From Terebella lapidaria (Eukaryota > Annelida > Polychaeta > Terebellida > Terebellidae), in the NCBI GenBank assembly GCA_949152475.1, contig OX424563.1:26693720-26757719 (forward strand): 64,000 nucleotides of DNA, given 5' to 3'. Made by a program: the position numbers and the translations under genes. This document shows positions 49,101 through 58,500 of the stretch, piece after piece. Positions within the stretch are counted from its first letter, which is position 1. Each line of letters opens with the position of its first letter. The notes below the pieces were generated by a model. That model saw only the letters and a list, made by a program, of their open reading frames with translations. It made no database searches and was not told the origin of the DNA.

Positions 49101-49431
49101 TTTGCGGAAATATGTTTCATAGCGATTTTTCTTGTTCGATGCAGTTTGACGAAATATTTCATCCAAAAAATGTTGTTTTACAGGTCGAATACTATATGTA
49201 TCGATTGAATAATGGAGCCTAAGCGTACAAGTTAAGTTTATGTAGCATGTTAAATTTATATTAACGAGCTATCGTGCATAGGGGTTTCGAATTGATATGG
49301 GTCTGGAAAAGGTATGGAAATTGTTCCATTTTGAGTCTGCAAAGTCCCTGATCTTGTTATTCACAGAATAGTGAAAACTATGTGAATATAATTGCAGTAT
49401 GTCAAAACTACAGCAATGCAGACTCAAATAA
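42871..49431 (+). CDS. unrecognised secreted basic protein, 9-10 exon gene (span)
   Basis: Nine exons, each with a GT donor and AG acceptor and mutually compatible phases, join into one open frame of 457 codons. A tenth short exon would end it at about 468 residues. The protein starts with a signal peptide (about 1-21). It has N-glycosylation sites (NTS, NWT, NGT), an aromatic-rich region (EPWEPTF, NWTWVSPW), a strongly basic segment (263-296, about 21 Lys/Arg), and a C-terminal half that looks mainly helical, without further membrane segments. I recognise no domain. Intron phases from intron 1 are 1, 0, 0, 0, 1, 2, 0, 0, 2. The basic run could be a convertase-processing region or a polyanion-binding patch; both are inference. 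Confidence is high that this is a gene and low on function. Confidence 0.85.
43246..43436 (+). CDS. unknown secreted protein, exon 2
   Basis: Acceptor AAAAATTGCAG. Residues 89-152 include ECGKFLLRRSVLPFMMETYD, a tryptophan-rich NWTWVSPW and RMRHMESELRILW. It ends in phase 0 at TGG|GTTAGT. Confidence 0.87.
44385..44456 (+). CDS. unknown secreted protein, exon 3
   Basis: Acceptor GTTCTCTTTCAG. A 24-codon exon (DVLLYRRTNGTRGAEVTSQS, then TWRY) with an NGT site. Donor TAC|GTGAGT, phase 0. It is too short to appear as a long frame. Confidence 0.8.
44778..44879 (+). CDS. unknown secreted protein, exon 4
   Basis: Acceptor TCATTTATCAG. 34 codons beginning LLKSPGVPDLTSLNKPLSNL and ending VNLLPK. Donor AAA|GTAAGC, phase 0. 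Confidence 0.85.
45005..45107 (+). CDS. unknown secreted protein, exon 5
   Basis: Acceptor ATTCGTAAACAG, the weakest of the set. 34 codons (LKRAAENVIRDSTSITIDTS, then DLAVQIPQFLQNAN) ending in phase 1 at ACG|GTAACT. Confidence 0.75.
45185..45401 (+). CDS. unknown secreted protein, exon 6 (basic segment)
   Basis: Acceptor TCCGTTGCAG. Only the phase-1 reading is open; the frame starting at the first base stops at once. It encodes TIIHLHELREEFRTSTFRFK, then a Lys/Arg-rich stretch around RRHIRKRGKRIRKRKRE, then DEWLFVNSRTLERAKAWD. Donor TAG|GTTAGT, phase 2. Confidence 0.85.
45439..45906. mobile_element. 468-bp MITE in intron 6, TTAA flanked
   Basis: Terminal inverted repeats AGTGGAATAGTCGGTTTCTG (left) and, reversed, AGTGGAATAATCGGTTTCTG (right) match at 19 of 20 positions. 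TTAA directly flanks both ends (45435-45438, 45907-45910). No coding frame. The ends differ from the TTAA-flanked element at 27327, so it is a separate family. Confidence 0.85.
46149..46320 (+). CDS. unknown secreted protein, exon 7
   Basis: Acceptor GATACATTACAG. In phase 2 it reads YCEAQWTKTDRMLYRIRYGD, then a heptad-like helical part (TKEHVANVLDDVAKTRMNLD). Donor ATG|GTAATT, phase 0. Confidence 0.87.
46681..47070 (+). other. 129-codon open frame inside intron 7
   Basis: Open frame within the intron between exons 7 and 8. It begins at ATG and is Pro/Ser-rich with a TGACGTCA octamer. No splice context joins it to the gene and no domain is seen. It could be an alternative exon or chance. Confidence 0.15.
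47762..47854 (+). CDS. unknown secreted protein, exon 8
   Basis: Acceptor CATTTTTTTCAG, one of the strongest in the gene. 31 codons (TVYDILRGVKYEDPLINVMR, then ASLQTAETNYK). Donor AAG|GTATAA, phase 0. Confidence 0.87.
48093..48250 (+). CDS. unknown secreted protein, exon 9
   Basis: Acceptor CGTCATCCACAG. Encodes EIKSMYERLTLLSPDVMMRC, then AYLDVIQSPIYYEKARVDLG and NRILKSANLAI. Donor AGG|GTAAGT (near-consensus), phase 2, so at least one more exon must follow. Confidence 0.87.
49398..49431 (+). CDS. unknown secreted protein, possible last exon
   Basis: A phase-2 acceptor (GAATATAATTGCAG) gives ten more codons (MSKLQQCRLK) and a stop that overlaps an AATAAA. The pyrimidine tract is weak, so the true last exon could be elsewhere. 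Confidence 0.35.
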
Positions 49432-52028
49432 ACTTTCGATTCCCCACTTTGGAATCGAGCTATGCACTGCTGAGAGGCGACACATGTCTTTTACTGTATT
49501 TCCTGACGCTTACTTGTGTATTTCTGATAAAGAACAAAACAGCATAAAAGGAGAAGGTATATTTCGCTTCCCATGTATTTCTGATACAGGACAACACATA
49601 TCGAACATTTTTTATCGTAGAGAACTGCCATTTGCAAAAGGCCTTTTCACTGCGTTGATATGAAGAAAAACGCGTTTCGAAATCCAAGAAGTGCTTTGAA
49701 CTTGAAACCGATTCTTTTTGTGCATGTCGAGTCCGCAGTAAACAAAATGAGGTGTCCTGTTAACGTGTAGTCGACGCTGGTTTGACGCAGATTGCACAAT
49801 CATGTTTGCTCAATCAAATGACTGTAGTGTGGTTTTTGTGTGGTGTATTGTTGTAAGCAGGTGACAATTATTATGTTGACGGCATTTGTTTATGATTGTA
49901 GGAATGGAAATATGACATTATGATTTTATGATGGGGATGGCTGACCTTGGCTGTCGATTTAGGGGAGGGTCGATTTAGAGGAGGGATCGATATGGGAGGT
50001 TTGCCTGTATTAAAGAGAGGTAACCAATAAGCGGCTGACAACATATTCCAGGCAGGCCAAACAAGAACATGCAACTTACTTGCGCTTAAAAACATTGTTC
50101 ACTGAAAAACAAAACCCAAAACTGTCAAAAACTTTGCCATCCATGTTGTTGACGCGATAGCTGCCATATGTGAGCTGGTATCTGTTGTGTCATTATACTT
50201 TCATCGAGCCGATGAGCTTAGGCAGTCCCTAGTGCCAGTGTTTCGGTTAAGTCTATCAAATTATCTAGCATCAGTGATATTTTGCCAGCTGCTCGGCCAT
50301 TCCTGTTGCGCTATTTACATTGAGAACCCTAACATGAAAGAATATATTGGATATAATTATTGTTTTATGTAATAGGAACATGAAAAAATTCAATTCGAAA
50401 GTAGCATTGTTTTCATTCTGTATAGCAATAATACATACATGTGCGTGTGTGGGAATTCATTGCAGTCGAAGATGGGAACAGTTTGAGCAACTATTCCTAT
50501 ATACAAGTGACAAGCTCGAAATAAACTTTATAATGATTTGTGTGAACTCGTGAACGAAGCTTGATATTCACAATGAAAAATATACAATTTGGTTGTTTCG
50601 GTAATAGCTTGGTGTTTACATTTAAACATCATATTACATGTATAGTAAGTATGAATAAGTGATACATAACACATAGCGAAGTAATTGTATGAACATGGTC
50701 AAGAGGAAAAAATATATATTAGCAACAAATGGTATATGCTAGTATAAATAGAGTCATTCATTGTCTGGTCAATAATCTGACTGGCTGCGGTGATCTGTAT
50801 TACGCCGAGTAACTGTACACATATTTCGACCACTATATAAATATACCGTCAGCAACTTACCTAAGGTCATTATAGGTGGACAATCCTATGTTAACATAAT
50901 GCACACAATTTGCAGTAATGTATATGCCATAAAGGCTGAATTTCAATATCTCTGTCTTATATCGTAGAACAGATGTTACTACTTGGTACTTGGTAGATGG
51001 AAAATCAGTTAATCAGAAAATCATTAACATATACTTGGAAGTTATTCACTCAGAGAGATTCCCATTAATGAATTCTAGAAACTCTCTGAGTTCCTAAAAT
51101 GGCATCCGAATTACTTCAGGAAAGTCACTGTGTCTCAGCCGGAATGAGAGTCTTCGAAGAAATGTCCCTCTGTTATTCTAAGACGTGCTAATCCTGGCAA
51201 ATCATAACCTGAAATATAGGCAAAGAAACAAAGCAAACCCGAAATATAATATTTAATAGTTCAAGCGAGCGTCAGGGGAATAGCTGTGATAGTACATAAA
51301 TTGAGTATATGCGAATGACGTACGATGCTACACGGTTGTCACCAGCTGCGACACAGAGATGAGATCATGACTGGTTGTTGAAATGTTGCCTATAGTTTCT
51401 TCGCTTGTTTACTGATCCTGAAGGGGAATAAAAAGTAGGCCTACATCATAGATAAGTTCAACATAACAGCACGACATGTTCGTCTTGATACAAATACATT
51501 TAAGTACTCTCATTCTTGGCAATATCGATATACTTGGTTATCGATTGATTTGTGGAAATATATACCCACGCGACGACAGTCAGCGATGTTTACCGCTCTG
51601 TTAACGAGAACGCCGCATTTCATTGCTTTTCAATTAATGCTCTTGTGGCAAATGCCAATTTCCATTCAAGAAACAATTTTAAAATTTCGTTCAAGGCATT
51701 TTTATTTCGGGACGTATCAATGGATAAATCACAAATCTTGATGAGTTGCAGACCAACATCTCGTGTTCGGGTTGCCATTTTGAAACATTAATCGAAATAT
51801 TGACACTGGCTGTTTCTTCCACCGATCATACGTTTCGAAACAGCATATTTCATTTAAAGATGCAAACCGTTGTGATTAACAGCCTCTGTGGCAGTCTGTG
51901 CATGTGGCTGCACTATACAAATGATTGATAGAACGTAGTCTTCGTTTATCTCTAATCTTTACTGATAGTTTTAGTATATATTTGAGAAAAAAGTTATACA
52001 TTTTATGGTTTATTCGCGCTGATTTTCG
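49432..52028. other. intergenic, nothing recognised
   Basis: AT-rich, with short frames on both strands and no recognisable motif. Confidence 0.4.
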
Positions 52029-52526
52029 TTATCGTTGTGTATTGCCGTTATTTGCATATATTTTCTCTTGCGAATTGCTATTTTCAAAGTATATGGTCCG
52101 TTGGGACCGGTACTGCCCCGGGCCTAACTCGGTCAGTGGACCGTCCAAGTGGTGTGGCTCAAAACCGCGGTTCCCAACCATGACTCCAACCACCTTCATG
52201 TCCGATCTGCCTCTCTCCCCATGTCTGTTCCTTCCCGTCTCTACATAATTTACATCTCGGGCGACCGCAGTCAACTGTCCCGGACGCGAACCTTCGACTG
52301 GACTGCCAACGTCATCATACAGTAATTTGTACTTGACCTGGTCGAAGTTTCCCACTTGATTCCGGTGTTTCTTAGGGTGGTCTCCATCGATGTGATGGCG
52401 TTTAAAGTGCTCGCGTAGGCCTAATTTGTTTTTCTGCACTCGTAATTTATTTTTTCTTGTCTCGTAATTTTTTTTGCGGGCATTTTCACTGTGCTCTCGC
52501 GATTTTGTTTCATCTCTCGGGTCCAT
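52029..52526 (-). CDS. 165-codon open frame next to the satellite edge, unassigned
   Basis: Starts at a real ATG (52526) about 20 bases from the first satellite unit and runs leftward. The N-terminal third is very Lys/Arg-rich (ARKKNYETRKNKLRVQKNKL) and the rest is mixed (LLYDDVGSPVEGSRPGQLTA, GNRGFEPHHLDGPLTELGPG). It is far longer than chance frames nearby, but no domain is recognised and no upstream exon is possible without crossing the satellite. It may be a gene fragment or repeat-derived. Confidence 0.25.
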   Translation of the reverse strand: MDPRDETKSREHSENARKKNYETRKNKLRVQKNKLGLREHFKRHHIDGDHPKKHRNQVGNFDQVKYKLLYDDVGSPVEGSRPGQLTAVARDVNYVETGRNRHGERGRSDMKVVGVMVGNRGFEPHHLDGPLTELGPGQYRSQRTIYFENSNSQEKIYANNGNTQR

Positions 52527-52544
52527 ATTTCAGAGAAGCAATGT

Positions 52545-55500
52545 TGTCACTGAGATGTCCGGCCTTTTAACAGCGTTTTTTGTCTTCTCTGTTACCGGAG
52601 TCGGTATATTGGGCACGTTGAGATGTTCCAATCGTTTATCTGGCTTTTTTGTCTTCTCGATTGCGGAGTCGGTATATTAGACACACTGGGATGTTCCGAA
52701 CTTTTAACTGGATTTTTTATCTTCTTGTTGCGAGACTCGGTATATTAGACACACCGAGATGTTCCGATCGGCTTTTTTGTCTTCTCGATTGCGGAGTCGG
52801 TATATTAGACACACTGAGATATCCCGATCGGCTTTTTTGTCTTCTCGATTGCGGAGTCGGTATATCAGGCACGCTGAGATGTACGATCTTTTAACTGGAT
52901 TTTTTGTCTTCTTGTTAAGAGACTCGGTATATTGGATACACTGAGATGTTCCGATCGGCTTTTTTGTCTTCTCGATTGCGGAGTCGGTATATTAGACACA
53001 CTGATATGTTCCGAACTTTTAATGGGATATTTTGTCTCGGTATATTAGACACACTGGGATGTTCCGAACTTTTAACGGGATTTTTTGTCTTCTTGTTACG
53101 AGACTCGGTATATTGGATACACTGAGATGTTCCGATCGGTTTTTTTGTCTTCTCGATAGCGGAGTCGGTATATTAGACACACTGAGATGCTCTGATCTTT
53201 TAACTGTTTTTTTTTGTCTTCTCGATGGCGGAGTCGGTATATTAGACACACTGAGATGCTCTGATCTTTTAACTGTTTTTTTTTGTCTTCTCGATAGCGG
53301 AGTCGGTATATTAGACACACTGAGATGCTCTGATCTTTTAACTGTTTTTTTTTGTCTTCTCGATGGCGGAGTCGGTATATTAGGCACACTGAGATGTTCT
53401 GATCTTTTAACTGTTTTTTTTGTCTTCTCGATGGCGGAGTCGGTATATTAGACACACAGAAATGTTCTGATCTTTCAACTGTTTTTTTTTTTGTCTTCTC
53501 GATAGCGGAGTCGGTATATTAGACACACAGAGATGTTCTGATCTTTTAACTGTTTTTTTTTGTCTTCTCGATGGCGGAGTCGGTATATCAGGCACACTGA
53601 GATGTTCTGATCTTTTAACTGTTTTTTTTTCGTCTTCTCGATGGCGGAGTCGGTATATTAGGCACACTGAGATGTTCTGATCTTTTAACTGTTTTTTTTT
53701 GTCTTCTCGATGGCGGAGTCGGTATATCAGGCACACTGAGATGTTCTGATCTTTTAACTGTTTTTTTTTCGTCTTCTCGATGGCGGAGTCGGTATATTAG
53801 GCACACTGAGATGTTCTGATCTTTTAACTGTTTTTTTTTGTCTTCTCGATGGCGGAGTCGGTATATCAGGCACACTGAGATGTTCTGATCTTTTAACTGT
53901 TTTTTTTTGTCTTCTCGATGGCGGAGTCGGTATATTAGGCACACTGAGATGTTCTGATCTTTTAACTGTTTTTTTTTCGTCTTCTCGATGGCGGAGTCGG
54001 TATATTAGGCACACTGAGATGTTCTGATCTTTTAACTGTTTTTTTTTCGTCTTCTCGATGGCGGAGTCGGTATATCAGGCACACTGAGATGTTCTGATCT
54101 TTTAACTGTTTTTTTTTCGTCTTCTCGATGGCGGAGTCGGTATATCAGGCACACTGAGATGTTCTGATCTTTTAACTGTTTTTTTTTCGTCTTCTCGATG
54201 GCGGAGTCGGTATATTAGGCACACTGAGATGTTCTGATCTTTTAACTGTTTTTTTTTCGTCTTCTCGATGGCGGAGTCGGTATATCAGGCACACTGAGAT
54301 GTTCTGATCTTTTAACTGTTTTTTTTTCGTCTTCTCGATGGCGGAGTCGGTATATTAGACACACTGAGATGTTCTGATCTTTTAACTGTTTTTTTTTTGT
54401 CTTCTCGATAGCGGAGTCGGTATATTAGGCACACTGAGATGTTCTGATCTTTTAACTGTTTTTTTTTCGTCTTCTCGATGGCGGAGTCGGTATATCAGGC
54501 ACACTGAGATGTTCTGATCTTTTAACTGTTTTTTTTTCGTCTTCTCGATGGCGGAGTCGGTATATTAGGCACACTGAGATGTTCTGATCTTTTAACTGTT
54601 TTTTTTTCGTCTTCTCGATGGCGGAGTCGGTATATCAGGCACACTGAGATGCTCTGATCTTTTAACTGGTTTTTTTTTTGTCTTCTCGATGGCGGAGTCG
54701 GTATATCAGGCACACTGAGATGTTCTGATCTTTTAACTGTTTTTTTTTCGTCTTCTCGATGGCGGAGTCGGTATATTAGGCACACTGAGATGTTCTGATC
54801 TTTTAACTGTTTTTTTTTGTCTTCTCGATGGCGGAGTCGGTATATCAGGCACACTGAGATGTTCTGATCTTTTAACTGTTTTTTTTTGTCTTCTCGATGG
54901 CGGAGTCGGTATATCAGGCACACTGAGATGTTCTGATCTTTTAACTGTTTTTTTTTCGTCTTCTCGATGGCGGAGTCGGTATATTAGGCACACTGAGATG
55001 TTCTGATCTTTTAACTGTTTTTTTTTGTCTTCTCGATGGCGGAGTCGGTATATCAGGCACACTGAGATGTTCTGATCTTTTAACTGTTTTTTTTTGTCTT
55101 CTCGATGGCGGAGTCGGTATATCAGGCACACTGAGATGTTCTGATCTTTTAACTGTTTTTTTTTCGTCTTCTCGATGGCGGAGTCGGTATATTAGGCACA
55201 CTGAGATGTTCTGATCTTTTAACTGTTTTTTTTTTGTCTTCTCGATGGCGGAGTCGGTATATCAGGCACACTGAGATGTTCTGATCTTTTAACTGTTTTT
55301 TTTTCGTCTTCTCGATGGCGGAGTCGGTATATTAGGCACACTGAGATGTTCTGATCTTTTAACTGTTTTTTTTTGTCTTCTCGATGGCGGAGTCGGTATA
55401 TCAGGCACACTGAGATGTTCTGATCTTTTAACTGTTTTTTTTTGTCTTCTCGATGGCGGAGTCGGTATATCAGGCACACTGAGATGTTCTGATCTTTTAA

Positions 55501-58500
55501 CTGTTTTTTTTTTGTCTTCTCGATGGCGGAGTCGGTATATCAGGCACACAGAGATGTTATGATCTTTTAACTGTTTTTTTTTGTCTTCTCGATAGCGGAG
55601 TCGGTATATCAGGCACACTGAGATGTTCTGATCTTTTAACTGTTTTTTTTCGTCTTCTCGATGGCGGAGTCGGTATATCAGGCACACTGAGATGTTCTGA
55701 TCTTTTAACTGTTTTTTTTTTGTCTTCTCGATGGCGGAGTCGGTATATTAGACACACAGAAATGTTCTGATCTTTCAACTGTTTTTTTTTTGTCTTCTCG
55801 ATGGCAGAGTCGGTATATTAGACACACTGAGATGTTCTGATCTTTTAACTGTTTTTTTTTTGTCTTCTCGATGGCGGAGTCGGTATATTAGACACACAGA
55901 AATGTTCTGATCTTTCAACTGTTTTTTTTTTGTCTTCTCGATGGCAGAGTCGGTATATTAGACACACTGAGATGTTCTGATCTTTTAACTGTTTTTTTTT
56001 GTCTTCTCGATGGCGGAGTCGGTATATTAGACACACAGAAATGTTCTGATCTTTCAACTGTTTTTTTTTTGTCTTCTCGATAGCAGAGTCGGTATATTAG
56101 ACACACTGAGATGTTCTGATCTTTTAACTGTTTTTTTTTGTCTTCTCGATGGCGGAGTCGGTATATCAGACACACTGAGATGTTCTGATCTTTTAACTGT
56201 TTTTTTTTGTCTTCTCGATGGCGGAGTCGGTATATCAGGCACACTGAGATGTTCTGATCTTTTAACTGTTTTTTTTTTGTCTTCTCGATAGCGGAGTCGG
56301 TATATCAGGCACACTGAGATGTTCTGATCTTTTAACTGTTTTTTTTTGTCTTCTCGATGGCGGAGTCGGTATATCAGACACACTGAGATGTTCTGATCTT
56401 TTAACTGTTTTTTTTTTGTCTTCTCGATAGCGGAGTCGGTATATCAGACACACTGAGATGTTCTGATCTTTTAACTGTTTTTTTTTGTCTTCTCGATGGC
56501 GGAGTCGGTATATTAGACACACTGAGATGTTCTGATCTTTTAACTGTTTTTTTTTGTCTTCTCGATGGCGGAGTCGGTATATCAGGCACACTGAGATGTT
56601 CTGATCTTTTAACTGTTTTTTTTTGTCTTCTCGATGGCGGAGTCGGTATATTAGACACACTGAGATGTTCTGATCTTTTAACTGTTTTTTTTTGTCTTCT
56701 CGATGGCGGAGTCGGTATATCAGGCACACTGAGATGTTCTGATCTTTTAACTGTTTTTTTTTTGTCTTCTCGATGGCGGAGTCGGTATATTAGACACACA
56801 GAAATGTTCTGATCTTTCAACTGTTTTTTTTTTGTCTTCTCGATGGCAGAGTCGGTATATCAGACACACTGAGATGTTCTGATCTTTTAACTGTTTTTTT
56901 TTGTCTTCTCGATGGCGGAGTCGGTATATTAGACACACTGAGATGTTCTGATCTTTTAACTGTTTTTTTTTGTCTTCTCGATGGCGGAGTCGGTATATCA
57001 GGCACACTGAGATGTTCTGATCTTTTAACTGTTTTTTTTTGTCTTCTCGATGGCGGAGTCGGTATATCAGACACACTGAGATGTTCTGATCTTTTAACTG
57101 TTTTTTTTTGTCTTCTCGATAGCGGAGTCGGTATATTAGACACACTGAGATGTTCTGATCTTTTAACTGTTTTTTTTGTCTTCTCGATGGCGGAGTCGGT
57201 ATATCAGGCACACTGAGATGTTCTGATCTTTTAACTGTTTTTTTTTTGTCTTCTCGATGGCGGAGTCGGTATATCAGACACACTGAGATGTTCTGATCTT
57301 TTAACTGTTTTTTTTTGTCTTCTCGATGGCGGAGTCGGTATATCAGACACACTGAGATGCTCTGATCTTTTAACTGTTTTTTTTTGTCTTCTCGATGGCG
57401 GAGTCGGTATATCAGACACACTGAGATGTTCTGATCTTTTAACTGTTTTTTTTTGTCTTCTCGATGGCGGAGTCGGTATATTAGACACACTGAGATGTTC
57501 TGATCTTTTAACTGTTTTTTTTTGTCTTCTCGATGGCGGAGTCGGTATATTAGACACACAGAGATGTTCTGATCTTTTAACTGTTTTTTTTTTTGTCTTC
57601 TCGATGGCGGAGTCGGTATATCAGACACACTGAGATGTTCTGATCTTTTAACTGTTTTTTTTTTTTTGTCTTCTCGATGGCAGAGTCGGTATATTAGACA
57701 CACAGAGATGTTCTGATCTTTTGACTGTTTTTTTTTGTCTTCTCGATGGCGGAGTCGGTATATCAGACACACTGAGATGTTCTGATCTTTTAACTGTTTT
57801 TTTTTGTCTTCTCGATGGCGGAGTCGGTATATCAGACACACTGAGATGTTCTGATCTTTTAACTGTTTTTTTTTGTCTTCTCGATGGCGGAGTCGGTATA
57901 TCAGACACACTGAGATGTTCTGATCTTTTAACTGTTTTTTTCTGTCTTCTCGATGGCGGAGTCGGTATATCTGGTTTTTTTTTGTCTTCTCGATGGCGGA
58001 GTCGGTATATCAGGCACACTGAGATGTTCTGATCTTTTAACTGTTTTTTTTTGTCTTCTCGATGGCGGAGTCGGTATATCAGGCACACTGAGATGTTCTG
58101 ATCTTTTAACTGTTTTTTTTTGTCTTCTCGATGGCGGAGTCGGTATATCAGGCACACTGAGATGTTCTGATCTTTTAACTGTTTTTTTTTGTCTTCTCGA
58201 TGGCGGAGTCGGTATATTAGACACACTGAGATGTTCTGATCTTTTAACTGTTTTTTTTTGTCTTCTCGATGGCGGAGTCGGTATATCAGACACACTGAGA
58301 TGTTCTGATCTTTTAACTGTTTTTTTTTGTCTTCTCGATGGCGGAGTCGGTATATCAGACACACTGAGATGTTCTGATCTTTTAACTGTTTTTTTTTTTT
58401 GTCTTCTCGATGGCGGAGTCGGTATATCAGGCACACTGAGATGTTCTGATCTTTTAACTGTTTTTTTTTGTCTTCTCGATGGCGGAGTCGGTATATCAGG

